A stretch of DNA of 64,000 nucleotides from Candidatus Planktophila sp. GTDB lineage: Bacteria > Actinomycetota > Actinomycetes > Nanopelagicales > Nanopelagicaceae. The position numbers were made by a program, and so were the translations under genes. The stretch spans positions 38,038-102,037 of the forward strand of contig SHUV01000002.1 of NCBI GenBank assembly GCA_009694515.1. Reading direction: 5' to 3'. Below the pieces are notes generated by a model, which saw nothing but the letters and a program-made list of their open reading frames with translations, had not been told where the DNA came from and searched no databases. Positions 1-8,560 of the stretch are shown here, in pieces (the first letter of the stretch is position 1; each line of letters starts with the position of its first letter).

Positions 1-185
1 TCGAACTCAATCGAGTTCCCGAATCAAAACCACTTACCCCAGAGTTGGAACAACTGCTAAGTAATCGAGTTCGTGCAAGGGAATCTAAAGAGTGGGCACG
101 AAGTGATTCGTTGCGAGCAGAGTTAGAAGCACATGGCCTGGAGATTAGCGATGGACCCACCGGGCAGAGTTGGCGCTGGAAGTAA
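1..185 (+). CDS. cysS: Cysteinyl-tRNA synthetase, C-terminal end (partial)
   Basis: Only the last 60 codons are in the window, reading from base 3 to a TAA at 183-185. The peptide is helical and charged and ends in a GPTGQSWRWK-like tail. This matches the DALR/C-terminal region of cysteinyl-tRNA synthetase, where an ARESKEWARSDSLR-type helix and a final TxWRW stretch are typical. The enzyme charges tRNA-Cys in the cytosol. The mycothiol ligase MshC is a shorter relative and normally lacks this tail, so CysS is preferred. It converges on the next gene with one base between them. Confidence is limited by the short fragment. Confidence 0.72.
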   Translation, partial: ELNRVPESKPLTPELEQLLSNRVRARESKEWARSDSLRAELEAHGLEISDGPTGQSWRWK

Positions 186-186
186 G

Positions 187-498
187 TTAAGCGCGTTGTA
201 GGACTGCAATTACTCCAATGATAAATCCAATAAATAAAAGTGCGGTACCTGAGTTATCTCCTTGAATAAGGAGTTCTTTTCCCACACCAAATGTTCCGGC
301 GCGAATGATGACGATAAACCAACCAAAGAGCACGATCAGCTTGTATCTCTTCTTTCCGAAATATCGACCTACCCAGCGAATGCACATATAGGTACCAATG
401 AGTGCAAGTATCACTCCAATTGGTGGGCGGGTTGGGTGAATCAGGGTTGCACCTAGTGCTACAACTGCTCCAAAGAGCAGCGAAACCAAAGCTCTCAT
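187..498 (-). CDS. Small integral membrane protein (DUF6113-like)
   Basis: A 103-residue protein with about four hydrophobic segments (roughly residues 1-20, 25-43, 52-70 and 82-101) and short basic loops, so it is almost certainly an inner-membrane protein. No catalytic motif is visible. Its ATG overlaps the mshB stop codon (ATGA), indicating translational coupling. Small DUF6113-type membrane proteins are, as far as I recall, found next to mshB in other actinobacteria, and the size and context fit. The function is unknown, and a role linked to mycothiol is not supported by anything in the sequence. Confidence 0.7.
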   Translation of the reverse strand: MRALVSLLFGAVVALGATLIHPTRPPIGVILALIGTYMCIRWVGRYFGKKRYKLIVLFGWFIVIIRAGTFGVGKELLIQGDNSGTALLFIGFIIGVIAVLQRA

Positions 499-1367
499 GA
501 TGTGATTGATATGCCGGCAAATAGATCGCTCTCGTGGCCGTGCGCATCAAGCTCTCCACTTTTTTCACCCTTAACTAGCGTGTAGTACTCATTACCCCAG
601 ATCTCGAGCCCCAAATTATTTGAGAGCGAAAAGAAAGGGCCATTGACTGCTATTTGTGTGCCATGCGCAGCCATTGCAGCCATCTTCTGCTGAACATAAT
701 CACCACCATCGATGCACGCATGAACAAAGGAGTCATCTTTTGCAAAAGGCAGATCATCAGCACTATCTGCTCCGAAGAAATCTGAGCCAAGTGATTTCAT
801 CTTCTCGATGCCAGCTTGAATAACAGATTTGGGCATGACATTCCAATAAATTTTCGGGATATTCCAAGCAGCGCGCTCTGCCGCTGCCATCGCAACGCGA
901 TGGGCTTGGATGTGATCGGGGTGGCCATAACCACCAAATTCATCATAGGTAATCATTACGTGTGGCTTCACTTCATCAATAACTGAAACCAGTAATTGGC
1001 TAGCTTCATCGAAGTCTGCACTCCAAAAAGTATCAGGGCGATTGTTGGCATCTGCTCCCATCATGCCGCTATCGCGATAGCGCTTGACTCCCTCACCAAG
1101 AAAACGATGATCTGCAACACCGAGTTCTGACATTGCTTGCGCTAACTCCTCCACGCGGTAATCACCCAGTGCGTCGGTTTCATGTGCTGCTAGATGGGCA
1201 AGATCTGGAACCAGAACTTCACCTTCTTCACCACGGGTGCAAGTAATAAGAGTTATCTGTGCACCTAGCGCAGCATAAAGTGCCATCGTGCTGCCATTGT
1301 TAATAGTTTCATCATCAGGATGGGCATGCACAAGCAGGGCTCGATAGCCGCTGTAGTTAGCAAGCAT
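495..1367 (-). CDS. mshB: Mycothiol biosynthesis deacetylase MshB
   Basis: A 290-residue PIG-L/LmbE-family metal-dependent deacetylase. Residues 15-20 are AHPDDE, giving the zinc ligands and catalytic Asp. A second metal motif GYGHPDH lies near residue 145. A long actinobacterial MshB-like body follows, with CTRGEEGE after the first strand. The enzyme removes the acetyl group from GlcNAc-inositol in mycothiol synthesis in the cytosol. The start ATG overlaps the moeZ stop (TAATG). It differs from the second LmbE protein at 58906, which has AHPDDS and a shorter body. Mycothiol conjugate amidase (Mca) is the main alternative, since the two are close paralogs. Confidence 0.88.
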   Translation of the reverse strand: MLANYSGYRALLVHAHPDDETINNGSTMALYAALGAQITLITCTRGEEGEVLVPDLAHLAAHETDALGDYRVEELAQAMSELGVADHRFLGEGVKRYRDSGMMGADANNRPDTFWSADFDEASQLLVSVIDEVKPHVMITYDEFGGYGHPDHIQAHRVAMAAAERAAWNIPKIYWNVMPKSVIQAGIEKMKSLGSDFFGADSADDLPFAKDDSFVHACIDGGDYVQQKMAAMAAHGTQIAVNGPFFSLSNNLGLEIWGNEYYTLVKGEKSGELDAHGHESDLFAGISITS

Positions 1368-2548
1368 TAATAGACCGGTAGTGATGTATCAATCTGCTTC
1401 GCCCATGCGACCACGCCACCAAAGACATGTGATGCATCAGAGAATCCTGCATCCTTAAGTATTGCTAGACACTCGGCAGAGCGCACACCGCTCTTGCAAT
1501 GCAAGATGATTGGTCGGTCTTGCGGCAAGGTTGCCAATACCGATCCATCGATAAATCCTTGCTTTGGAATCAGATGCGCAGTCGGAATCTTTACAATCTC
1601 GTATTCACTTGGTTCGCGAACATCGATAAGGTAATAGTTCGCTTGGGCATCAATCTTTGTCTTCAACTCTTGCACAGTAATCGTTGAGCCAGCACTTGCT
1701 TCCTGCGCAGCATCAGAGAGGACCCCACAGAATGCTTCGTAATCGGGAAGTAGTGCGGTTTGCGTTGGGTTGTCACTGCACAGTGGGCAGTTAGGATCTT
1801 TGCGCACCTTAATCTTTCTAAAGCTCATATCAAGTGCGTCATAGACCATCAAAGAACCAATAAGTGGTTCACCAACTCCAGTGAGAACCTTGATTGCTTC
1901 CGTAGTTTGAATCGACCCAATTGTTGCGCAGAGAACTCCTAGGACTCCACCTTCGGCACAACTTGGAACCATGCCCGGAGGTGGTGGTTCTGGATAGAGA
2001 CAGCGATAGCAAGGACCATACTCGGCCCAGAACACACTTGCCTGTCCGTCAAAGCGATAGATAGAACCCCACACATATGGCTTCTTTAAAAGCACACACG
2101 CATCGTTAACCAAGTAGCGAGTTGCAAAATTATCTGTGCCATCAACAATAATGTCGTACTGAGAAAAAATCTCCATCACATTCGAATTATCAAGTCGTGT
2201 TTCATGGGTAATGACATTTACATAGGGATTAATCTCAGCAATTTTCTCTTTCGCACTCTGTGCTTTGCTTTTGCCGATATCTGATTGACCATGAATAATC
2301 TGTCGCTGCAGGTTTGACTCATCAACTGTGTCGTATTCAACAATTCCAAGAGTTCCAATACCAGCTGCAGCCAAATACATGAGCGCCGGGGAACCGAGGC
2401 CTCCTGCGCCAACGCAGAGCACTTTCGCATTCATCATGCGCTGCTGACCCGCCATTGCAACATCAGGGATGATTAAGTGACGGCTATATCGACGAACCTC
2501 AGCAACGGTCAGCGCAGGACCTGGCGTGACCAGCGGCGGAGTCTTCAT
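1367..2548 (-). CDS. moeZ: Adenylyltransferase/sulfurtransferase MoeZ (MoeB + rhodanese)
   Basis: With the start at 2548 the protein has 393 residues. An E1-like adenylation domain carries GAGGLGSP at 47-54 and DGTDNFATR. Zinc cysteine pairs are CYRC and CPLC, and the E1-type Cys lies in SCAEGGVLG. The last ~100 residues form a rhodanese domain with active-site Cys in LHCKSGVRS. MoeZ adenylates and sulfurates ubiquitin-like carriers such as MoaD and CysO. The frame stays open upstream to 2710, but residues before the MKTPP start are low-complexity and overlap the tetR region. A -35/-10 pair directly before this ATG supports 2548. It is followed by mshB with a TAATG overlap. Confidence 0.9.
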   Translation of the reverse strand: MKTPPLVTPGPALTVAEVRRYSRHLIIPDVAMAGQQRMMNAKVLCVGAGGLGSPALMYLAAAGIGTLGIVEYDTVDESNLQRQIIHGQSDIGKSKAQSAKEKIAEINPYVNVITHETRLDNSNVMEIFSQYDIIVDGTDNFATRYLVNDACVLLKKPYVWGSIYRFDGQASVFWAEYGPCYRCLYPEPPPPGMVPSCAEGGVLGVLCATIGSIQTTEAIKVLTGVGEPLIGSLMVYDALDMSFRKIKVRKDPNCPLCSDNPTQTALLPDYEAFCGVLSDAAQEASAGSTITVQELKTKIDAQANYYLIDVREPSEYEIVKIPTAHLIPKQGFIDGSVLATLPQDRPIILHCKSGVRSAECLAILKDAGFSDASHVFGGVVAWAKQIDTSLPVY

Positions 2549-2555
2549 GGGAGTG

Positions 2556-2585
2556 ATTCTGCCGTACTGTGCCTTTGCCTGCCAA
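2556..2585 (-). promoter_or_regulatory. moeZ promoter
   Basis: On the minus strand TTGGCA (2585-2580), an 18-bp spacer and CAGAAT (2561-2556) lie before the moeZ ATG at 2548. Only 7 bases separate the -10 from the ATG, so the mRNA would begin at or within a base of the start codon. This is a sequence prediction only. Confidence 0.45.
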
Positions 2586-2590
2586 TTCTG

Positions 2591-2596
2591 TACGAT
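2591..2596 (+). promoter_or_regulatory. tetR -10 box, leaderless layout
   Basis: TACGAT ends 7 bases before the ATG at 2604. It lies in the 55-bp moeZ-tetR gap, back to back with the moeZ promoter. No good -35 is seen. TetR proteins often act at such divergent regions, but no clear operator palindrome was recognised here. Confidence 0.4.
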
Positions 2597-2603
2597 GCGC
2601 ATA

Positions 2604-3239
2604 ATGACTACCGAATCTGCAGCTGCACATAATTCGCGTTCAGATAAATCACGCCTGCCGCGCGACGAGCGACGAGCAATTTTGCTCTCAGCAGCTCTTG
2701 AAGTCTTCACTGCTGCTGGATATCACTCAGCGGCGATGGATGAGATTGCAGACCGAGCCAATGTCAGTAAGCCAGTTCTCTATCAGCACTTTCCCTCAAA
2801 ACTAGATCTTTATCTCGCCGTTCTTGACCTTCACATTGATTCTCTGGTCTTTGAACTTCAGAAAGCTATCTCTTCAACTCCAGATAATAAGCAGCGCGTG
2901 CATGTGACTATTAATGCTTACTTTAATTTTATTGAAAATGAGGGAGAGGCATTCCGCCTCCTCTTTGAAAGTGATATGAGCGTTGAGCCTCAAGTGCGCG
3001 AGCGACTTAATCGCATGACCTATGACTGCGCCGCCGCGGTCAGTGGTGTGATCGCCAATGACACCGGACTTCCTCGGGAAGAAGCGATGATGCTCGGCGT
3101 TGGATTAATTGGCTATGTTCAAGTCACAGCTCGTCATTGGCTGGAAAGAGATGGAAAACTCACTCGCGAACAAGCGATAGAACTCGTTGAGAACCTCATG
3201 TGGAGGGGAATTTCTGGATTTCCCCGTACTGAACTCTGA
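2604..3239 (+). CDS. TetR-family transcriptional regulator
   Basis: A 211-residue regulator. The N-terminal TetR helix-turn-helix reads RRAILLSAALEVF...YHSAAMDEIADRANVSK followed by LYQHFPSKLDLY (about residues 20-68), and an all-helical ligand or dimer domain follows. The frame is open back to 2526, but ATG 2604 sits just after a -10-like TACGAT and matches the usual N-terminal length; ATG 2595 is a close alternative. The order moeZ, TetR, DUF3107, DEAD-box helicase recalls M. tuberculosis Rv3206c-Rv3211, where the TetR is also of unknown target. The ligand is unknown. Confidence 0.87.
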   Translation: MTTESAAAHNSRSDKSRLPRDERRAILLSAALEVFTAAGYHSAAMDEIADRANVSKPVLYQHFPSKLDLYLAVLDLHIDSLVFELQKAISSTPDNKQRVHVTINAYFNFIENEGEAFRLLFESDMSVEPQVRERLNRMTYDCAAAVSGVIANDTGLPREEAMMLGVGLIGYVQVTARHWLERDGKLTREQAIELVENLMWRGISGFPRTEL

Positions 3240-3242
3240 CTC

Positions 3243-3248
3243 TAAGAT
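3243..3248 (+). promoter_or_regulatory. DUF3107 gene -10 box, leaderless layout
   Basis: TAAGAT ends exactly 6 bases before the ATG at 3255, just after the tetR stop. This is the recurring leaderless pattern of the window. The preceding sequence is coding and shows no convincing -35. Confidence 0.4.
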
Positions 3249-3254
3249 AGGGCT

Positions 3255-3506
3255 ATGAGCACAAAGAAATCAGATAAGGCATCACAAGTTCGCATCTCCA
3301 TTACACATGTCAGCAGTGAGCTCTCCTTTGAATGCCCAATGGCTCCCGAAGCGATCAAAGCCGCAGTCACCACTGCGCTTTCATCAGCTACTCCCCTTGT
3401 TCTTTCAGATGTTCGCGGCCATGAAGTTATCGTGCCGGCAGAGAAAATTGGCTATGTAGAAATCGGGCAACCAACCGAGCGTCGCGTCGGTTTCGGTGCC
3501 AACTAA
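3255..3506 (+). CDS. DUF3107 family protein
   Basis: An 83-residue soluble protein matching the actinobacterial DUF3107 pattern: a first strand VRISITHVSSELSFE, a central helix and the C-terminal segment VPAEKIGYVEIG...RRVGFG. The M. tuberculosis counterpart, as I recall, is the small protein beside the TetR gene Rv3208. No enzymatic motif is present and the function is unknown. It sits between tetR and the RhlE-like helicase, whose GTG directly follows its stop codon with no intervening base. It probably has its own leaderless promoter at 3243. Confidence 0.85.
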   Translation: MSTKKSDKASQVRISITHVSSELSFECPMAPEAIKAAVTTALSSATPLVLSDVRGHEVIVPAEKIGYVEIGQPTERRVGFGAN

Positions 3507-4832
3507 GTGTCGATAACTTTCGCAGACTTACCACTTCGCAAAGAGACAATCGATGCGCTCAATGAACATGGCTTTACTTCACCTTTTCCTATTCAAGAGA
3601 TGGTCATGCCTATTGCACTTGCCGATGGCGATGTGATTGGCCAAGCAAAGACCGGTACCGGTAAGACCCTCGCATTTGGAATTCCAGTCATTGAGCGCGT
3701 CATCGCACCTAATGATGCAGATTGGCCACAACTAGCTAATCAGGGGCATCCACAAGTTCTCATTGTTGTTCCAACGCGCGAGCTCTGCGTTCAGGTCACC
3801 AAAGATATTGAAGAGCTCTCCTTCAACCGCGGAATTCGCACTCTAGCTGTCTATGGCGGTCGTGCATTTGAACCACAGATTGAAGCGCTGCAAAAGGGTG
3901 TCGAGATTGTGGTGGGAACCCCAGGTCGCTTATTAGATCTATATCGTCAAGGACAACTCACACTGAAGAACGTTTCACGAGTAGTTCTCGATGAAGCCGA
4001 TGAAATGCTTGATCTCGGTTTCTTACCTGATGTTGAGAAAATCTTTACTAGTACTCCTGCTCGCCAGCAGACGATGCTCTTTTCAGCGACCATGCCTGGA
4101 GACATCATTGCTTTGGCGCGTCGCTTCATGAACCAGCCTGTACACATTCGCACACAAGATAATGAGGATGAAGGCGCAGTTGTCTCTCGTATTGTGCAGC
4201 ATGTTATTCGAGCACACGCCATGGATAAAATCGAGCTACTTGGGCGCATTCTTCAAGCCAATGGTCGCGGGCCAACCATTGTCTTTTGTCGGACCAAGCG
4301 CACAGCACAGAAAACATCAGATGAATTAGTGGAGCGTGGATTTAACGCTGCAACCATCCATGGCGATCTTGGGCAATCCGCGCGCGAAAAGGCGCTCAAT
4401 GATTTCAAGGCCGGTAAATCAGATGTCTTGATTGCAACAGATGTTGCAGCACGTGGAATTGATATCGATGGCATTACTCACGTCATTAATTACCAATGCC
4501 CAGAAGATGAGAAGACGTATGTGCACCGCATTGGGCGTACCGCTCGAGCCGGTGCGCATGGTATTTCAGTTACCTTTGTCGACTGGGATGATCTCGCGCG
4601 TTGGAAGATGATTGATACCACTCTTAAATTAGGGCTAGCTGAGCCACTTGAAACATATTCATCTTCAGATCACTTGTATGAAATGCTCGACATTCCGCGC
4701 GATTCAACTGGAAGTCTCAAGCAGGTGCGACCACCCAAGGTTGCGAAGGTAGCGCCCGCAAAGAGTGCTCCAAAGAGTGCAGCGCCGCAGTTGAAGCGCG
4801 AACGTACTCGGACTAAGCGAATATCTAGCTAA
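3507..4832 (+). CDS. DEAD-box ATP-dependent RNA helicase (RhlE-like)
   Basis: A 441-residue DEAD-box helicase. A Q motif FPIQ is at 27-30 and AKTGTGKT (motif I) at 47-54. PTREL, TPGR, DEAD, SAT, a GRGPTIVFC strand, ARGIDI and HRIGRTARAG all follow in order. The last ~50 residues are a lysine/proline/alanine-rich basic tail that would bind RNA. It remodels RNA in degradation, ribosome assembly or cold response. The start is a GTG immediately after the upstream TAA, so translation is probably coupled. Its 3' end overlaps the convergent marC by 4 bases. RhlE is a family-level name only. Confidence 0.9.
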   Translation: MSITFADLPLRKETIDALNEHGFTSPFPIQEMVMPIALADGDVIGQAKTGTGKTLAFGIPVIERVIAPNDADWPQLANQGHPQVLIVVPTRELCVQVTKDIEELSFNRGIRTLAVYGGRAFEPQIEALQKGVEIVVGTPGRLLDLYRQGQLTLKNVSRVVLDEADEMLDLGFLPDVEKIFTSTPARQQTMLFSATMPGDIIALARRFMNQPVHIRTQDNEDEGAVVSRIVQHVIRAHAMDKIELLGRILQANGRGPTIVFCRTKRTAQKTSDELVERGFNAATIHGDLGQSAREKALNDFKAGKSDVLIATDVAARGIDIDGITHVINYQCPEDEKTYVHRIGRTARAGAHGISVTFVDWDDLARWKMIDTTLKLGLAEPLETYSSSDHLYEMLDIPRDSTGSLKQVRPPKVAKVAPAKSAPKSAAPQLKRERTRTKRISS

Positions 4833-5440
4833 TTTGCGGTAAATGCTTTAATTGCATTTGCCAACATTTGTACCGCGATTGCCGCAAGTAATAAACCAGC
4901 AATGCTTGCCAGCAATGTAACGCCAGAATCTTTAATTACACTAACAATCTTGGTCGATGCCATCAGAACTGTTCCAATAATCAAGTGCACCGCAACTATT
5001 GCCACGGCTAATCCTATGAACTGCGCAGTTGAGTCTGCCTTCTGCACATAAATCATGGTCGCAACGATTGCTCCAGGGCCAGCAAGGAGTGGAGTTCCAA
5101 GCGGCACCATTCCGATATTGGAGCTTTTCTGATCAGCTCCGCCTTTTGATGTGCCAGTGAGAAGTTGTAATGAGACATAGAGAAGTAGTAACCCTCCAGC
5201 TGCCTGCAGCGCTTCGATAGAGACATTCATATATTCAAGAATGAACTGTCCGAAGAAAGCAAAGCTGGCAATAACAAATAGCGAAACAGTGGCTGCCTGC
5301 CATGCTAATCGCACTCTCTCGCGTGGCGATTTATCTCCTACTAAACCAAGAAATATTGGCGTAGCTCCTGGTGGATCCATAATGACAAAGAGTGTGACAA
5401 ATGCCTGCGTTGCAAAGGTAACTGTTCCCATTGAATTCAT
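4829..5440 (-). CDS. MarC/UPF0056 family membrane protein
   Basis: A 203-residue protein with six hydrophobic segments. It begins NSMGTVTFATQAFVTLFVI then MDPPGATPIFL, the typical MarC opening with the conserved (M/V)DPPG. MarC proteins are six-TM inner-membrane proteins of uncertain transport function; the old link to multiple antibiotic resistance is not supported. ATG 5440 overlaps the PHP stop (ATGA), which decides the start over upstream in-frame ATG 5488. It is the last gene of the EamA-PHP-MarC operon. Confidence 0.87.
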   Translation of the reverse strand: MNSMGTVTFATQAFVTLFVIMDPPGATPIFLGLVGDKSPRERVRLAWQAATVSLFVIASFAFFGQFILEYMNVSIEALQAAGGLLLLYVSLQLLTGTSKGGADQKSSNIGMVPLGTPLLAGPGAIVATMIYVQKADSTAQFIGLAVAIVAVHLIIGTVLMASTKIVSVIKDSGVTLLASIAGLLLAAIAVQMLANAIKAFTAN

Positions 5441-6282
5441 ACTCGTACCACCCTTCGTGCATCTGCTTGCGCTTCTAAGGCTTCCCATTGTGCCGCAAGT
5501 GTTGTATTCTCTGCCATTGCATTAAGTTTTCCAGTGCCGTGATAATCACTTGACCCAGTAATAACAAGGTTGAGCTCCTGTGCTATTTCACGCAGAGTTT
5601 TGCGCTCCTCTGCATTTTGATCACGATGGTCTACCTCAATGCCATTTAGCCCAACAGCAACCAAATCAGCAAATGTCTCTGACGTTATGATTTGTCCACG
5701 GCGCGATGCAAAAGGATGAGCAATGACTGCCACTCCACCCGCAGCATGAATTGCGCGAATTGCTTCGACCGGAGTGGGCGCTGCGTGAGTTACATAGTAT
5801 TTGGATTCATTGTTGAGCAAGTTTAAGAAAGCTTCATCCCGGCTTACGACTACACCTTTGTGCACCAGCGCATCGGCCAGGTGTGGTCTTCCCACTGTGG
5901 CACCTGCTGGAGTTTGCGCCTGGACATCCCCTAGTGAAATATCAATGCCATCAGCTCGCAAGAGCTCAACCATTTTTCGCATTCTAGGTATGCGCGTGTC
6001 TCGTGAATCAGCAAGAATCTGTTGAATCGCAGCATTTTCGCCATCAAAGAGAAGTCCGAGCATATGCACGCTAATTCCATCAGATGTCAGGCAGGAAATT
6101 TCTGCACCTAAGACAAGTTCAATCTGAGGTTGCAGCGCGGTAATTGCTTCCTTCCATCCAGCAGTCGTATCGTGATCGGTGATAGCAAGGGTGGTAACGC
6201 CGGTAGAAAGTGCTTTCTTCACTAGCGCGAATGGAGAATCAGTACCATCACTGCAGGTTGTGTGAGTGTGAAGATCTATCAC
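5437..6282 (-). CDS. PHP-domain phosphoesterase (RNase AM/YciV-like)
   Basis: A 281-residue protein starting MIDLHTHTTCSDGTDSP, followed by AITDHDT. It has the H-x-H, D and H ligands of the polymerase and histidinol phosphatase (PHP) fold, with further metal residues in VIAHPF and SSDYHG. Relatives such as E. coli YciV/RNase AM hydrolyse 3',5'-nucleotide bisphosphates or RNA 5' ends. The gene starts with GTG at 6282, 2 bases after the EamA stop, and overlaps marC at its end, so the three genes form an operon. The exact substrate is inferred from family only. Confidence 0.85.
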   Translation of the reverse strand: MIDLHTHTTCSDGTDSPFALVKKALSTGVTTLAITDHDTTAGWKEAITALQPQIELVLGAEISCLTSDGISVHMLGLLFDGENAAIQQILADSRDTRIPRMRKMVELLRADGIDISLGDVQAQTPAGATVGRPHLADALVHKGVVVSRDEAFLNLLNNESKYYVTHAAPTPVEAIRAIHAAGGVAVIAHPFASRRGQIITSETFADLVAVGLNGIEVDHRDQNAEERKTLREIAQELNLVITGSSDYHGTGKLNAMAENTTLAAQWEALEAQADARRVVRV

Positions 6283-6284
6283 AG

Positions 6285-7199
6285 TTATACGCCACTTTCC
6301 TTAGTATTCCTTAGTACAACAAGTCCACAACCAAGAAGAATAAGAACTACTCCAGGAATAATACTTAAGGTTGGTTGCTTTCCAATGTCAAAGATGAAAG
6401 CGAGAATTGCTGCTACAGGTACTTCAAAGAAGACAATCATCGAAACAATCGCAGGAGATACCCGCTTAAGCGTTGAGTTAAATACTGTGTGGCCAAGGAG
6501 TTGTGCTCCCAAAATCAGACCCAACAGGATCCACCATTCTCTTGCTGAAAAATGAATTACTTCATAGCCAAGGAGTAAGGCTATCGGTAGTGCGGTAATT
6601 GAACAAACAAAATAACAAATGGTCGTGTACGATGTTGTTTCCATTTGCTGCTGCGCGCGCGAACCTACCAACATATAGGCGGCAGCGAGTGCGCCGGCAA
6701 TCAGTGCCGCTAAATCTCCTAAGAATGATCTCTTATCTAGTTGTAGGTCAACGCCTGTTACAAGAAGTACGCCGAGGAAACTAATAAACATTCCAACCCA
6801 TGCTTTACCTGGAATGTGGCCCCCTGTGAGTTTTACAAAGAAAGCGGCATAAATTGGTTGTGTTGCAGCCAGGGCTGTACCTGCTGCAACACTCGTCATA
6901 CGCATTGATAAAAAGAATCCTACAAAGTGCAGAGCGAGCAACACTCCCGCAAGTGCAGCTAATTGGACACCTGTGCGAGTGACTTTATGTCGCAGTGCAA
7001 ATGGCAGAGTGAGTAGTGCGCCCCCGAAATTTCGCCAGAAAATCAGTGTGGGTACCGGCATCACACTCATTGCAATCAGGGGCCCTGATGAGCCGACTCC
7101 AAATACTCCGATAATGAGGCGAATCAGGTCTGGGCGCGCAGGCATCTGAGTGTGGTTATCGATACCTATGCCGGCCGATGATTTCCCAGATGAGTTCAT
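6285..7199 (-). CDS. EamA/DMT-superfamily transporter
   Basis: A 304-residue protein with about ten hydrophobic helices in two repeated halves, typical of EamA (drug/metabolite) transporters. The first half starts LIRLIIGVFGVGSSGPLIA and the second GDLAALIAGALAAAYMLVG. Such proteins export amino acids, nucleobases or drugs across the inner membrane. The substrate cannot be read from the sequence. It leads the EamA-PHP-MarC operon and starts at an ATG 6 bases after a TAGGTT -10-like box. Asn-Ser-Ser-Gly-Lys residues before the first helix form a short cytoplasmic tail. Confidence 0.87.
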   Translation of the reverse strand: MNSSGKSSAGIGIDNHTQMPARPDLIRLIIGVFGVGSSGPLIAMSVMPVPTLIFWRNFGGALLTLPFALRHKVTRTGVQLAALAGVLLALHFVGFFLSMRMTSVAAGTALAATQPIYAAFFVKLTGGHIPGKAWVGMFISFLGVLLVTGVDLQLDKRSFLGDLAALIAGALAAAYMLVGSRAQQQMETTSYTTICYFVCSITALPIALLLGYEVIHFSAREWWILLGLILGAQLLGHTVFNSTLKRVSPAIVSMIVFFEVPVAAILAFIFDIGKQPTLSIIPGVVLILLGCGLVVLRNTKESGV

Positions 7200-7205
7200 T
7201 GCGCA

Positions 7206-7211
7206 AACCTA
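7206..7211 (-). promoter_or_regulatory. EamA gene -10 box, leaderless layout
   Basis: TAGGTT on the minus strand ends 6 bases before the ATG at 7199. It faces away from the TACTCT box of the CBS protein gene in the same 41-bp gap. Confidence 0.4.
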
Positions 7212-7228
7212 GCCGATAGGTCACCCGT

Positions 7229-7234
7229 TACTCT
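7229..7234 (+). promoter_or_regulatory. MgtE-N/CBS gene -10 box, leaderless layout
   Basis: TACTCT ends 6 bases before the ATG at 7241. No Shine-Dalgarno sequence fits between them, so translation would have to be leaderless if this box is used. Confidence 0.42.
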
Positions 7235-7240
7235 TATCCC

Positions 7241-8560
7241 ATGAGCGGAAATAACAGCAATCGAATATTTCTGGCCCGCTTAGCCGGAACTGCAGTATTT
7301 GACCCTAACGGTGATCTAGTCGGCAAGGTGCGCGATGCTGTGGCGACCCTGCGTTCTAACAACCAATCACCGCGCATACTGGGTTTAGTTGTTGAAGTAC
7401 CGCTTCGCCGTCGGGTATTTGTGCCAATCACTCGTGTCACATCAATCGAATCAGGCGCCGTTGTTATTACCGGGCTTCTTAATATGCGACGCTTTGACAC
7501 CCGCACTGGTGAGTTACTCGTGTTAGGTGATTTACTCGACCGCACCATCACAGTGATTGAAGATAACGAAACTGTACTTGTGGAAGATATGGCGATGGAG
7601 CAGAACCGTACCGGTGACTGGCTCATTACTCGCGTTCACATTATGCGCAAGGGTCATGGATTCCGTCGTAAAGGGGTAACCTCAACCCTTGCGTGGGAAG
7701 ATGTCACCGGTTTTGCGCAGCACGAATCAAATCAAGGTGTTGCAAATTTGCTTTCAACGTTAAGTAATTTGCGTGCAGCGGATCTAGCTGCTGTGATTCA
7801 AGATTTGGCACCTAAACGCCGAGTTGAAGTTGCACGTGCACTCAATGACGAACGTCTTGCCGATGTTCTAGAAGAAATGGATGAAGCAGAGCGTGTGGCA
7901 CTTCTTGCCGAACTCGAAGGTGAACGCGCCGCCGATGTACTGGAGGAGATGGATCCTGATGATGCCGCCGACTTGTTGCGCGAAATCGGTGAAGAACGTG
8001 CACAAGAATTAATTAACTTGATGGACCCAGAAGATGCTGAAGATGTCTTGCGGTTAATGACATATGAGGATTATTCTGCTGGCGGAATGATGACAACCGA
8101 GCCAATCGTGATGTCAGCTGATTACACCGTTGCAGATGCACTGGCAGCCGTGCGTCAGAGTGAAATCTCACCGGCGCTGGCATCGCAAGTATTTATCGCC
8201 CGCCAACCACTAGAAACTCCTACTGGGCGATTTATCGGAATGGTGCACTACCAACGGCTACTGCGTGAGCGACCATCAACGCTCTTGGGATCGATCGTTG
8301 ATACCAATACCCAAGGCGTAAATCCCGATGCGACATTGCATGCTGTTTCGTCATACTTAGCTAGTTATAACTTGCTCTCCCTGCCGGTTATCGATGCAAA
8401 TGATCGTCTGCTTGGCGCTGTAACGGTTGATGACGTCCTAGACCACTTGCTGCCGGAAAACTGGCGACATGATCACCGAGATTCAGCAACAACATCTGCA
8501 GCCCTTGAAAGTATTGATACAAGTTTTGATGATTCACACGATGTACCGAAGGAGCTCTGA
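7241..8560 (+). CDS. PRC-barrel / MgtE N-domain / CBS protein without a channel
   Basis: A 439-residue soluble protein. Residues ~8-160 form two PRC-barrel-like beta domains. Residues ~165-280 are acidic MgtE-N superhelical repeats (ALNDERLADVLEEMDEAERVA type). Residues ~285-420 are a pair of CBS domains beginning AGGMMTTEPIVM. A true MgtE magnesium channel would continue into five TM helices; here the protein stops, so it is a cytosolic sensor-like relative and not a transporter. It overlaps the DUF1003 membrane protein gene (TGATG), which may be its membrane partner. In M. tuberculosis a similar pair sits near mrp, as recalled. Confidence 0.85.
   Translation: MSGNNSNRIFLARLAGTAVFDPNGDLVGKVRDAVATLRSNNQSPRILGLVVEVPLRRRVFVPITRVTSIESGAVVITGLLNMRRFDTRTGELLVLGDLLDRTITVIEDNETVLVEDMAMEQNRTGDWLITRVHIMRKGHGFRRKGVTSTLAWEDVTGFAQHESNQGVANLLSTLSNLRAADLAAVIQDLAPKRRVEVARALNDERLADVLEEMDEAERVALLAELEGERAADVLEEMDPDDAADLLREIGEERAQELINLMDPEDAEDVLRLMTYEDYSAGGMMTTEPIVMSADYTVADALAAVRQSEISPALASQVFIARQPLETPTGRFIGMVHYQRLLRERPSTLLGSIVDTNTQGVNPDATLHAVSSYLASYNLLSLPVIDANDRLLGAVTVDDVLDHLLPENWRHDHRDSATTSAALESIDTSFDDSHDVPKEL

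Noticed and set aside
1..185. Left-edge fragment as mycothiol ligase MshC
   Set aside because: MshC normally lacks this C-terminal tail; the final residues fit cysteinyl-tRNA synthetase better.
254..568. Open frames overlapping the mshB/membrane-protein junction on both strands
   Set aside because: They are shadows of the two real genes, have no family-like sequence, and conflict with the ATGA-coupled frames.
3947..4474. Two minus-strand open frames inside the RhlE-like helicase gene
   Set aside because: They run antisense to conserved helicase motifs and are Ser/Arg-rich low-complexity, as expected from antisense of coding DNA.
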